Source of the DNA: a bacterium
GTDB taxonomy: Bacteria; Bacillota; Clostridia; Oscillospirales; Acutalibacteraceae
Assembly: GCA_020626545.1 (NCBI GenBank)
Contig: JAHKZS010000108.1
Location: 1 to 10,113 of the forward strand
Reading direction: 5' to 3'
Length of the DNA: 10,113 nt
The notes under the pieces are model-generated. The model did no database searches, was not told where the DNA came from, and was given only the letters and a program-made list of their open reading frames with translations. Positions 1-8,381 of this stretch are shown here, one piece after another (position 1 is the stretch's first letter; each line of letters starts with the position of its first letter). The position numbers and the translations under genes are program-made.

Positions 1-358
1 GTTTTTAGGTAAACATAAACTATGCCCGGGGGTTAGTCCTAATAAAACCGTTGAGGGATTTCTCGGTGGAATAGTAGCGGGTACTGTGAGCGCTTTTGTT
101 GTAGTATTTATTTATAACTTTATTTATTCTAACGCACATTTTAATTATTTAATTGTGTTCTTTATCGGACTTCTGATAAGTGTAATTTCTGTGCTTGGGG
201 ATTTATCATTCTCTCTAATTAAGCGTTCATGTAAAATTAAAGACTACGGCTCAATTTTCCCCGGACACGGCGGTTTTTTAGACAGATTCGACAGTGTTGT
301 TTTTGCCGCGCCGATCGTATTTTTTATCGGTAAGTATTTTGAGATCTTTACAATATAG
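1..358 (+). CDS. cdsA: Phosphatidate cytidylyltransferase (CDP-diacylglycerol synthase), C-terminal part
   Basis: This is the 3' end of a gene that starts before the window; the first complete codon is at base 2 and 118 residues are visible before the TAG stop. CdsA is an integral membrane enzyme that makes CDP-diacylglycerol from phosphatidate and CTP, the precursor of bacterial phospholipids. The visible part opens with the conserved KHKLCPGVSPNKTVEG stretch, then two hydrophobic segments (about residues 22-41 and 48-66 of the visible part). Next comes the full family signature at 71-97: S-L-I-K-R, then K-D, then PGHGG, then D-R-F-D, which carries the metal and substrate-binding acidic residues. 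A last hydrophobic stretch ends the protein. A GTG at 86 is in frame but internal to conserved sequence, so it is not the start. The next gene, dxr, begins 7 bases later and its ribosome binding site overlaps this stop codon. Identification is firm; only the 5' part is missing. Confidence 0.96.
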   Translation, partial: FLGKHKLCPGVSPNKTVEGFLGGIVAGTVSAFVVVFIYNFIYSNAHFNYLIVFFIGLLISVISVLGDLSFSLIKRSCKIKDYGSIFPGHGGFLDRFDSVVFAAPIVFFIGKYFEIFTI

Positions 359-365
359 GTGAACT

Positions 366-1511
366 ATGGTTAAAAATATATCCATTCTCGGCTCTACAGG
401 TTCTATAGGAACTCAGGCTTTAGATGTCGCGGATAATTTAGGATTAAACGTATGCGCTTTAACAGCGAATACAAATATTGATAAACTTGAAGAGCAGGTT
501 AGAAAATACAAGCCTGCTCTTGCGGTTGTTTTTGACGAAAGTAAATATTCTGAATTTAAAGAAAAAATTGCGGATACTAATACTAAGGCGTCGTGCGGTA
601 TAGACGGCCTTATAGAAGCCGCTGTGCTTAACGAAGCCGATTTGATCTTAAATTCAGTTGTAGGTATGGTCGGTTTACAACCAACGCTCAGTGCCGCTAA
701 CGCTAAAAAAGATATCGCCCTCGCTAATAAAGAAACTTTAGTCGCCGGCGGAAGTCTTGTTATGAAAGCTGTTAAAGAAAACGGCGTTAACCTGTATCCT
801 GTAGACAGCGAACACAGCGCTATCTTTCAGTGCTTACAAGGTTGTCCAGAGGACAAGGCTTTAAATCGTCTTATCTTAACCGCGTCGGGCGGACCGTTTT
901 TTGGTAAAAAAATCGATGAGTTAAAAAATGTTACGGTAGAACAAGCGCTAAATCATCCCAACTGGGATATGGGCGCGAAAATCACCATTGATTCCGCTAC
1001 AATGATGAATAAAGGGCTTGAGGTAATTGAGGCTTCGTGGCTGTTCGATATGCCTTACGATAAAATCGACGTTGTGGTACACCGCGAGAGTGTTATTCAT
1101 TCTATGATTGAATATGTGGATAATTCAGTTATAGCCCAACTGGGAGTTCCCGATATGAGAATCCCTATTCAGTACGCTATAACTTATCCTAAACGATACC
1201 CATCGCCGGTAAAACAGCTTAGTTTCACCGATTACGGTAAGCTCACGTTCTTCGAGCCTGATTACGAAACTTTTAAATGTTTAAGGGCTTGTAAGGAAGC
1301 TATAAACAGGGGAGGACTTTGCGCCGCGGCTGCTAACGGCGCTAATGAAGTTGCGAATAAACTATTCAGGGAAAGAAAAATTTCTTTCCTCGATATAGGA
1401 GATTTGGTTATGGAGGCTATGCTTAACCAGGATAACATAGAGGCGGAAAATGTAGAGGATGTATTAAACGCGGATAAAAAAGCAAGGGGTTTTGTACTTA
1501 ATAACATCTAA
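366..1511 (+). CDS. dxr: 1-deoxy-D-xylulose 5-phosphate reductoisomerase
   Basis: This cytosolic enzyme rearranges and reduces 1-deoxy-D-xylulose 5-phosphate to 2-C-methyl-D-erythritol 4-phosphate with NADPH, the committed step of the MEP isoprenoid pathway. The 381 residues match the usual family length. Visible motifs are the Rossmann loop GSTGSIG (9-15), LANKETLVAGG (119-129) and the metal-site motif VDSEH (146-150, ligands D147 and E149). They continue with TASGGPF (172-178), HPNWDMG (197-203) and the block MMNKGLEVIEASW (213-225). In that block N215, K216 and E219 correspond by motif to E. coli N227, K228 and E231. The C-terminal AAANGANEVAN segment is also present. All expected catalytic residues are there, so the gene looks functional. 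The ATG follows an AGGTGA ribosome binding site at 357-362 that overlaps the cdsA stop, which suggests coupled translation. It shares the pathway with ispG two genes downstream. Confidence 0.98.
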   Translation: MVKNISILGSTGSIGTQALDVADNLGLNVCALTANTNIDKLEEQVRKYKPALAVVFDESKYSEFKEKIADTNTKASCGIDGLIEAAVLNEADLILNSVVGMVGLQPTLSAANAKKDIALANKETLVAGGSLVMKAVKENGVNLYPVDSEHSAIFQCLQGCPEDKALNRLILTASGGPFFGKKIDELKNVTVEQALNHPNWDMGAKITIDSATMMNKGLEVIEASWLFDMPYDKIDVVVHRESVIHSMIEYVDNSVIAQLGVPDMRIPIQYAITYPKRYPSPVKQLSFTDYGKLTFFEPDYETFKCLRACKEAINRGGLCAAAANGANEVANKLFRERKISFLDIGDLVMEAMLNQDNIEAENVEDVLNADKKARGFVLNNI

Positions 1512-1513
1512 TC

Positions 1514-1531
1514 GGAGTTGATTTTTAATTG
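1514..1531 (+). promoter_or_regulatory. Ribosome binding site and TTG start of the rseP homologue
   Basis: The sequence shows GGAG at 1514-1517 followed by 11 bases and a TTG at 1529. No ATG or GTG lies in this frame before the zinc-binding motif. A second in-frame TTG lies at 1538. Starting at 1529 places a hydrophobic N-terminal helix with HEGGH at residues 24-28, the usual family position, so 1529 is preferred. The long spacing and TTG codon suggest modest initiation compared with the ATG starts of the neighbours. The choice between 1529 and 1538 cannot be settled by sequence alone. Confidence 0.6.
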
Positions 1532-2899
1532 GAAATTTTGACAACAATTGCTTTAATCATAATAGGTGTACTGCTTTTTGAACTTATTATCTTTTTCCAT
1601 GAGGGCGGTCATTTTCTAACTGCTAAAAAGAGTGGAGTTCAGGTTAATGAATTTTCGCTTGGTATGGGTCCTAAAATTTTCGGCTTTAAAAAGGGCGAAA
1701 CTCAGTATTCCTTAAGACTGTTTCCAATCGGCGGTTATTGCGCTATGGAAGGTGAGGATGAGGAAAGCGAAAATCCCCGCGCCTTTACAAACGCTAAAGT
1801 TTGGAAAAGAATGATTATCATAGTTGCTGGAGCTTTTATGAACATTGTTCTCGGTTTAATTATGATGTTTGTTATAGTTCTCCAGTCCTCAGCTTTTTCA
1901 TCGACTACTGTAAGCGGATTTTCTCAGAACTCTTTTTCCGCTAACAGCGGACTTCGGTCGGGGGATACTATCGTTAAACTTAACGATTATAGTATTTGGT
2001 GTTCCCAGGATATGTCGTTCGCTATGGCGACTCTTAAATGCAAAGATGTAAGCGGAACGAGTTTAAGCGTTTATAAACAGGATTGCTGTGTGAATCTCTG
2101 TAAGCTTTACGCAGAGATGTACAACGATAAAAAGACTAAATACACAAAAAAACAACTTGATAAAGAAATTACCATATTGACCGAAGGAACTGAGAAAATT
2201 AATAACTCTACCGCCAAAGCTTCCGCAAAAGCATTAATGAATAATTATTATTCTAAAATGGAAAAATATGTTGGCGTTAAGAATTATAAAATTCCTGAAA
2301 TTAAGGAAAGAAAATCCCGCCAACGTTTTCAGACTGATATAGAAGTTGTAAGAAACGGTAAAAATGTTATTCTAAAAGATGTCCAGTTCTATACCTATCT
2401 TGAATCGAAGGACGATAAAGAACCAAAGGTTTCTATAGATTATTTCGTAAAACCGATTGAAAAGAACTTTGTTACCGTACTACAGCAGACAGGGCTACAA
2501 ACAGTAGCTGTCGCTCGAATGGTATGGTCATCTTTAATCGGATTAGTTACAGGACAGTTCAGCTTTAAAGATATTTCAGGTCCTGTAGGAGCGGCTTCGG
2601 CTATTTCTCAGGTTGCTTCAAAAGGACTCGAGAGCAGTTTTCTCGACGCTTTTAATAACATCTTATTTATGATGATGCTCATTTCCGTGAATCTCGGTAT
2701 ATTTAATATGTTACCATTTCCAGCGCTTGACGGAGGCAGATTCCTATTCTTGCTGATAGAGTTTATCTTTAAGAAACCTATTCCGAGAAAAGTTGAACAA
2801 GTTGTTAACGGTATCGGACTTGCGATACTACTGACGTTTATGGCGGTTATAACCGTAAAAGATATATGGGTGCTTCTACCTTTTAACAGCGGAGGTTAA
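1529..2899 (+). CDS. rseP: RseP/RasP-type site-2 intramembrane zinc metalloprotease with a split PDZ domain
   Basis: This membrane-embedded protease of the S2P (M50) family cuts transmembrane segments such as anti-sigma factors and leftover signal peptides. The 456 residues begin with a hydrophobic helix carrying the zinc motif HEGGH (H24, E25, H28). The family-typical block VNEFSLGMGPKIFGF and the FPIGGY loop follow, then a second membrane helix (about 93-118). A PDZ domain facing outside begins near 128 (SGLRSGDTIVKLN at 140-152) and resumes near 268 (DIEVVRNGK). A helical, Lys-rich insertion of about 95 residues separates the two parts. The C-terminal half carries the second active-site motif NMLPFPALDGG (393-403), with D401 as the presumed third zinc ligand, and a last membrane helix (about 428-450). 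All catalytic residues are present. Known homologues include E. coli RseP and B. subtilis RasP; the substrate here is unknown. The gene starts with TTG, 17 bases after dxr. Confidence 0.95.
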   Translation: MEILTTIALIIIGVLLFELIIFFHEGGHFLTAKKSGVQVNEFSLGMGPKIFGFKKGETQYSLRLFPIGGYCAMEGEDEESENPRAFTNAKVWKRMIIIVAGAFMNIVLGLIMMFVIVLQSSAFSSTTVSGFSQNSFSANSGLRSGDTIVKLNDYSIWCSQDMSFAMATLKCKDVSGTSLSVYKQDCCVNLCKLYAEMYNDKKTKYTKKQLDKEITILTEGTEKINNSTAKASAKALMNNYYSKMEKYVGVKNYKIPEIKERKSRQRFQTDIEVVRNGKNVILKDVQFYTYLESKDDKEPKVSIDYFVKPIEKNFVTVLQQTGLQTVAVARMVWSSLIGLVTGQFSFKDISGPVGAASAISQVASKGLESSFLDAFNNILFMMMLISVNLGIFNMLPFPALDGGRFLFLLIEFIFKKPIPRKVEQVVNGIGLAILLTFMAVITVKDIWVLLPFNSGG

Positions 2900-2919
2900 G
2901 TGCTTTTAGGAGATTAATT

Positions 2920-3966
2920 ATGGCTAGTAAAATTCAGGTTACCGCGGGTAACGTAAAAATTGGCGGAGGCGCAAAAATAAGCATACAGTCTATGCTGAAT
3001 GTTCCCGCCGATGATATTGAAAACAGTGTTAAACAGGCGGTTGCTTTAGAAAAAGCGGGCTGCGAAATTATCCGCGCCGCTATTCCCGATAAGAACGCGG
3101 TTAAACTAATCCCCGCGCTTAAAGAGACGGTAAAAGCTCCGATTGTAGCGGATATTCATTTTGACTATAAATTAGCGCTTGAAGCCGTTGAAGCGGGTAT
3201 TGATAAAATCCGTATTAATCCCGGTAATATCGGTTCCGACGATAGGGTAAAGGCGGTAGCTAATGCCTGTGCTAATAAAAATATCCCAATTAGAATCGGC
3301 GTTAACAGCGGTTCGTTGGAGAAAGAAATTCTCGCTAAATACGGTTCACCGACTCCTGAGGCTCTGTGCGAGAGCGCGCTGTATCACGCTTCTTTACTCG
3401 AGAAATTTGACTTTAATGATATAGTGTTATCTATGAAAAGTTCAACTGTTTCTACTATGGTAAAAGCGTATGAACTTGCCGCTGAGAAATGTTGTTATCC
3501 TCTTCATTTAGGTGTTACCGAAGCGGGTACCGAAAGACTCGGTATTATAAAATCCGCGGCAGGTATAGGTTCCTTACTGCTTCATAATATCGGCGATACA
3601 ATTCGTGTATCCTTAACCGCCGATCCCGTAAGGGAAATTTATGCCGCGAAGGATATTTTAAAGTCTCTCGATATAGAAAAAGGCGGAGTGCAGTTCGTAT
3701 CATGTCCTACTTGCGGAAGAACAAAAATTGATTTAATTTCGCTCGCTAATGAAGTTCAGGAACGTCTGCGTGATTGTGAAAAAAATATTAAAGTCGCTGT
3801 AATGGGGTGTGTAGTAAACGGCCCCGGAGAGGCGAGAGAAGCCGACTTTGGAATTGCCGGCGGCGACGGTATGGGACTTGTATTTAAAAAAGGCGAAATA
3901 CTTTATAAAGTAAGTGAAGATAAACTCGTTGACGCTTTAATTGACGAGATTAATAAAGATAACTAA
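2920..3966 (+). CDS. ispG: 4-hydroxy-3-methylbut-2-enyl diphosphate synthase (flavodoxin/ferredoxin type), Fe-S enzyme
   Basis: IspG (GcpE) converts 2-C-methyl-D-erythritol 2,4-cyclodiphosphate to 4-hydroxy-3-methylbut-2-enyl diphosphate, the next-to-last step of the MEP pathway, in the cytosol with a [4Fe-4S] cluster. The 348 residues match the compact bacterial form. The N-terminal TIM-barrel part shows GNVKIGGGAKISIQSM (10-25), VADIHFDYKLAL (77-88) and IRINPGNIG (98-106). The middle shows LHLGVTEAGT (195-204). The C-terminal cluster domain carries SCPTCGRT (C262 and C265) and MGCVVNGPGEAREAD (C297 and E304), matching the three Cys and one Glu ligands known for E. coli IspG. It starts at ATG after an AGGAGA at 2908-2913 with ideal spacing. 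It lies 20 bases after rseP and 9 bases before polC, so co-transcription is likely. It pairs functionally with dxr in the same operon. Confidence 0.98.
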   Translation: MASKIQVTAGNVKIGGGAKISIQSMLNVPADDIENSVKQAVALEKAGCEIIRAAIPDKNAVKLIPALKETVKAPIVADIHFDYKLALEAVEAGIDKIRINPGNIGSDDRVKAVANACANKNIPIRIGVNSGSLEKEILAKYGSPTPEALCESALYHASLLEKFDFNDIVLSMKSSTVSTMVKAYELAAEKCCYPLHLGVTEAGTERLGIIKSAAGIGSLLLHNIGDTIRVSLTADPVREIYAAKDILKSLDIEKGGVQFVSCPTCGRTKIDLISLANEVQERLRDCEKNIKVAVMGCVVNGPGEAREADFGIAGGDGMGLVFKKGEILYKVSEDKLVDALIDEINKDN

Positions 3967-3975
3967 GGATGTAGA

Positions 3976-6900
3976 ATGAGTAAGTTCTTTGAGGTATTTG
4001 GAAGATATATAGATGAAAATAAAATAAATTCTGACGTTTATAATGCTGTTATTTCCGAAATCAAAGTTAATTCCGCTTTAAGAACAGTAGAAATATACGC
4101 TAGTATAGATAAACTCGTAAACAGAAGTGATTTACATAACGCTGAAAAGCTTATTGCCAAATCCGATTTAGCTTTATCCAAAGTTACTATTTATCCGAGT
4201 TTTGATAAATCTTTATTTTGCGCGGAATATTTTAATGAGCTTGTAAACGAGCTTAAGTATTCTATCCCTCGAATTAACGGTACCTTTAAAAACAGCGAGG
4301 TTGTTCTGAATAACGATGTTTTAACTATTACGCTTAATAACGGCGGAAAAACGTTGCTCGACAGTATAGAATTCGATAAAGAACTCGCTAAGCTCGTGTA
4401 TAAAGAGTTTGGCAGAGAGATTAAAGTAATTTATGACGGAGTTACTACAGTTGATGCCGATAGCAAGGAGTATATAGAATTCCAGGTTAACGCCGAAAAG
4501 AAAATTCAAAGAGAGAATCTCGAAAAAATCGCTGAAATGTTCGAAACCGAAGAAACCGGCGCTAAACAAAACGCTGAGTCTCGTGCTGAGACTAAAACGA
4601 AAGAAATCGAGGTCAGAAAAGGTAAGTTTATTACTCCGCAGATTATACCCGAATCAGTTCGACCGCTCTATGGACGAGCCGGTAACGGTAAGATTATTCC
4701 TGTTTCCGCGGTAGCTTATGATTCGGGAAAAGTGAGTGTATGGGGCGATGTTTTCGCGTTTGAAAAAAAGGTTACCCGCTCAGGCGATAAAAACATCATC
4801 ACAATAGATATTACAGATTACACCGGCTCAATTACCGTAAAGGTGTTCGGACCTATTAAGAATACTTCTATTGTTGAACAGGTTAAAGTCGGCGACGCGA
4901 TTGTCGTAAGCGGTGACGTCGAGTTCGATAAATTCGCGGGCGGAATTGTAATTAACGCTCGAAGCATTTCTACCGCAAAAAAGGTTAAGGTAGTCGATAA
5001 CGCTCCTAAAAAGAGGGTTGAACTTCACCTTCATACTAATATGTCGCAGATGGACGGTATGACTCCTGCTAAAGATCTTATAAACCGTGCGGCTTCATGG
5101 GGCCATCCCGCTATCGCTATTACAGATCACGGCGTAGCTCAGGCTTTCCCCGAAGCTATGAATACCGCTAAACGAATTAATTCCGATGGAGAGAAGATAA
5201 AGATTCTATACGGTACGGAGGCGTACTTTATTGACGACCTTGTAGAATCTGTATCTGGTGTACAGAACGAGTCTCTCGACGGAACTTTTATATGTTTCGA
5301 CTTAGAGACAACAGGTCTTTCGGCTAAAAAAGATAAAATTACAGAAATAGGCGCGGTTAAAGTAGTTAACGGCGAGGTAGTGGATGAGTTCTCAACTTTC
5401 GCGAATCCGGAAATGCCGATTCCCGCTAAAATTACCGAGCTTACCGGTATTAACGATTCGATGGTAAAAGACGCCCCGTCGCAGTCCGAAGCGGTTAAAG
5501 CTTTTCTCGATTTTGCCGACGGCGGAATTCTTGTCGCTCACAACGCTCCTTTTGATACAGGATTTATAAGAGTAGCGTGCGAAAATATGGGAGTTCCGTA
5601 TAATTACACTTCCATTGATACCGTTGTTATATGTCGAAATATCCTTAAAGATATTAAAAATAGTAAGCTCGATACTGTCGCTAAATATTTGCGCCTCGGT
5701 GATTTTAACCACCATAGAGCGACCGACGACGCTCGTATGCTCTCGGCTATATTCGTTGAGCTATGTAAGCGTTTAAAATCCGACTATAATATAAATGAAG
5801 TTAAAGATATAAATACAAAAATTGTGGGCGGAGATTTTAAGAAACTGCCTACATACCACCAGATTATTCTTGTTAAAAACCAGATCGGCTTAAAGAACTT
5901 GTACAAGCTTATTTCTTTTAGCCATCTTGACTATTTCTATAAAAAACCTCGTATTCCAAAGTCGGTTCTTAATCAATACCGAGAGGGTCTGTTAATCGGT
6001 TCGGCATGTGAAGCTGGTCAGCTTATGAGAGCTATTATCGGCGGAAAGCCGAAGGAGGAAATACGCAAGATAGCTAAATATCACGATTATCTTGAAATCC
6101 AGCCGACAGGTAATAACGAGTTCCTTTTAAGAAGCGGACAGCTTAAGTCTGAAAAAGACCTCGAGGATTTAAACCGTCATGTTGTAAAAATCGGCGAGGA
6201 ACTTAATATACCTGTTGTAGCTACCTGTGATGTTCATTTTATGGATCCGACCGACGCTGATTTCAGAATGATTTTACAGGCGGGTCAGGGATATACCGAT
6301 GCCGCGAATCAGGCTCCGCTTTACTACAGAACTACGGCTGAAATGCTTGAGGAGTTTTCCTATCTTGGAAAGGAAAAAGCCTACGAGGTTGTAGTGGAAA
6401 ACACTAATAAAATTGCTGATAGCATCGAAAGCCTCCAGCCGATTCCCGACGGAAATTTCCCACCGTTTATCGAAGGAGCGGAACAACAGCTCAACGATAT
6501 TACCTGGGAAAGAACTAAGAAAAAGTACGGTGATCCGTTGCCGCCACTCGTTGAAGCCAGACTAAAAAAAGAGCTCGACGCGATCAATAAATACGGTTAT
6601 TCCGTTCTTTATATGACCGCTCAAAAGCTTGTTGCTGACAGCGAAGCTCACGGCTATCTGGTAGGTTCTCGAGGCAGTGTAGGTTCATCGTTTGTAGCTA
6701 CTATGTCCGGTATTTCCGAAGTTAACCCGCTGTGTCCTCATTATGTGTGCCCGAAATGCTGCCTCAGTGAGTTTTTTGAACACGGTGAATATGGTTCAGG
6801 CTTCGATATGCCGCCTAAGAATTGTCCTGAATGCGGAACTCCGATGGATCGTGACGGCCATGAAATACCGTTCGAGACTTTCCTCGGTTTTAAAGGAGAT

Positions 6901-8337
6901 AAAGTCCCCGATATTGATCTTAACTTTAGCGGCGAGTACCAGTCGAAAGCACATAGATATACTGAAGAATTGTTCGGCAGAGATCACGTGTTTAAAGCTG
7001 GTACAATTTCGACTGTAGCCGATAAAACCGCTATTGGATTCGTTAAAAAATACGAGGAAGAACAGGGGATAAGCTTTCATAAAGCTGAAGAAAAGCGGCT
7101 TGCTATCGGATGTACCGATATAAAACGTACCACCGGTCAGCATCCCGGAGGAATGGTTGTTGTACCTAAGGGGCATGATATATATGACTTCTGTCCTGTA
7201 CAGCATCCCGCCAACGATGTTAAGAGTGATAATATTACTACTCACTTTGACTTCCACTCTATTCACGACACGATTACTAAGCTTGACGAACTTGGACACG
7301 ATGTTCCTACTATTTACCACTATCTTGAGGAGTTCACGGGAATTCCCGTGATGGATGTTAGTATGAGCGACCCTGATGTAATGTCGCTGTTTACGTCGCC
7401 CAAGGCCTTAGGCGTTACCGCGGAGGATATATCGTTTGAGACAGGCACTCTCTCAATTCCCGAGTGCGGTACCGACTTTGTTAAAGGTATGCTGTTGGAA
7501 GCTCAGCCCAAGACTTTTTCCGACTTGTTGCAAATATCCGGACTTTCGCACGGTACTGACGTATGGCTTGGAAACGCCCAGGAACTTATTAAACAGGGAA
7601 CTTGTTCCATTTCGGAAGTTATAGGTACTCGAGATTCAATTATGACATATCTCCTCCATAAAGGCTTAGAGCCGAGTATGGCGTTTAAAATTATGGAAAT
7701 TACTCGTAAAGGTAACGCTTCTAAATTATTTAACGAAGATCATTATAAAGCTTTTGAGGAACACAACGTGCCTAAGTGGTATGTTGAATCCTGTCTTAAG
7801 ATTAAGTATATGTTCCCGAAAGCTCACGCCGCAGCCTATATGATCGCGGCATTAAGACTCGGTTGGTATAAAGTTCATAAACCCGTCGAGTATTACGCGG
7901 CTTACTTTACGGTTCGTAATGATAATTTTGACGGCGCTACTGTTATGAGGGGCAGAAACGCCGTGCAGGAAAAAATGAAAAATATTAAACAGCTCAGTTT
8001 TGAGGCTACCGCTAAGGATAACGCGGAATATGGTATGCTCCAGATTGTAAACGAGATGATGGCAAGAGGAGTAGAAATTCTCCCAATTGATATTTATAAA
8101 TCTAAAGCCAATACCTTTACTGTTGAGGACGGTAAAATTCGTATGCCTTTCTGCGCGTTATCGGGAGTAGGCGAGTCCGCAGCCTTATCGCTTGAGGAAT
8201 GTTGTTCAAATGGAGATTTCCTGTCTATAGAAGAACTCCAGATGAAGTCCAAAGCGTCTAAAACTGTTATAGAGCTTTTAAAAGAGTGCGGAGCTACCGG
8301 CGATTTACCGGATAGCGCCCAGATGTCGCTTTTTTAA
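3976..8337 (+). CDS. polC: DNA polymerase III alpha subunit, PolC type, with 3'-5' exonuclease
   Basis: This is the replicative polymerase of low-GC Gram-positives, 1453 residues and full length. The N-terminal region (1-200) is variable and is followed by an OB fold (about 240-335). The PHP domain begins near 346 (VELHLHTNMSQMDG; H351, H353, D360, H377, D384-H385, E415). It is interrupted by a DEDDh proofreading exonuclease (about 436-600) with D442 and E444 in FDLETTG, D527 in HNAPFD, and H580 and D585 in HRATDD. PHP then resumes (CDVHFMD, H754). The polymerase part has a four-Cys zinc motif (C925, C928, C950, C953), PDIDLNF with catalytic D979 and D981, and a third Asp (D1104) in KLDELGHD. 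It also has GQHPGGM, SGLSHGTDVW and FPKAHAAAY. The protein ends in QMSLF, a clamp-binding pentapeptide. All active-site residues are present. An AAGGA site at 3965-3969 overlaps the ispG stop. Confidence 0.99.
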   Translation: MSKFFEVFGRYIDENKINSDVYNAVISEIKVNSALRTVEIYASIDKLVNRSDLHNAEKLIAKSDLALSKVTIYPSFDKSLFCAEYFNELVNELKYSIPRINGTFKNSEVVLNNDVLTITLNNGGKTLLDSIEFDKELAKLVYKEFGREIKVIYDGVTTVDADSKEYIEFQVNAEKKIQRENLEKIAEMFETEETGAKQNAESRAETKTKEIEVRKGKFITPQIIPESVRPLYGRAGNGKIIPVSAVAYDSGKVSVWGDVFAFEKKVTRSGDKNIITIDITDYTGSITVKVFGPIKNTSIVEQVKVGDAIVVSGDVEFDKFAGGIVINARSISTAKKVKVVDNAPKKRVELHLHTNMSQMDGMTPAKDLINRAASWGHPAIAITDHGVAQAFPEAMNTAKRINSDGEKIKILYGTEAYFIDDLVESVSGVQNESLDGTFICFDLETTGLSAKKDKITEIGAVKVVNGEVVDEFSTFANPEMPIPAKITELTGINDSMVKDAPSQSEAVKAFLDFADGGILVAHNAPFDTGFIRVACENMGVPYNYTSIDTVVICRNILKDIKNSKLDTVAKYLRLGDFNHHRATDDARMLSAIFVELCKRLKSDYNINEVKDINTKIVGGDFKKLPTYHQIILVKNQIGLKNLYKLISFSHLDYFYKKPRIPKSVLNQYREGLLIGSACEAGQLMRAIIGGKPKEEIRKIAKYHDYLEIQPTGNNEFLLRSGQLKSEKDLEDLNRHVVKIGEELNIPVVATCDVHFMDPTDADFRMILQAGQGYTDAANQAPLYYRTTAEMLEEFSYLGKEKAYEVVVENTNKIADSIESLQPIPDGNFPPFIEGAEQQLNDITWERTKKKYGDPLPPLVEARLKKELDAINKYGYSVLYMTAQKLVADSEAHGYLVGSRGSVGSSFVATMSGISEVNPLCPHYVCPKCCLSEFFEHGEYGSGFDMPPKNCPECGTPMDRDGHEIPFETFLGFKGDKVPDIDLNFSGEYQSKAHRYTEELFGRDHVFKAGTISTVADKTAIGFVKKYEEEQGISFHKAEEKRLAIGCTDIKRTTGQHPGGMVVVPKGHDIYDFCPVQHPANDVKSDNITTHFDFHSIHDTITKLDELGHDVPTIYHYLEEFTGIPVMDVSMSDPDVMSLFTSPKALGVTAEDISFETGTLSIPECGTDFVKGMLLEAQPKTFSDLLQISGLSHGTDVWLGNAQELIKQGTCSISEVIGTRDSIMTYLLHKGLEPSMAFKIMEITRKGNASKLFNEDHYKAFEEHNVPKWYVESCLKIKYMFPKAHAAAYMIAALRLGWYKVHKPVEYYAAYFTVRNDNFDGATVMRGRNAVQEKMKNIKQLSFEATAKDNAEYGMLQIVNEMMARGVEILPIDIYKSKANTFTVEDGKIRMPFCALSGVGESAALSLEECCSNGDFLSIEELQMKSKASKTVIELLKECGATGDLPDSAQMSLF

Positions 8338-8381
8338 GTATAGTCTGTTAAACAATCTTATAGAATAAGAGGGTGTAATTT

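Noticed and set aside
86..358. GTG at 86 as the start of a separate 90-residue protein
   Set aside because: The same frame is open upstream to the window edge and encodes conserved CdsA sequence (KHKLCPGVSPNKTVEG), so the GTG is internal.
4571..4594. Small inverted repeat AGTCTC/GAGACT in the linker before the OB fold of PolC
   Set aside because: Only 6 bp in a low-complexity Glu/Lys/Thr-rich linker; expected by chance.
6796..7320. Long open frame of 174 codons on the minus strand within polC
   Set aside because: It lies entirely opposite conserved PolC polymerase sequence. The translation shows no recognisable domain, and I saw no ribosome binding site worth noting. It is a shadow of the coding frame.
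8288..8334. CCGG-loop-CCGG inverted repeat followed by a short T-run near the end of polC, as a terminator
   Set aside because: The stem is very short and interrupted, it is separated from the T-run by about 18 bases, and it lies in conserved coding sequence ending in the clamp-binding motif.
8338..8366. TAGAAT at 8361-8366 as a -10 box for the AI-2E gene
   Set aside because: No acceptable -35 lies 16-18 bases upstream (GTATAG at 8338-8343), so a promoter is not supported.
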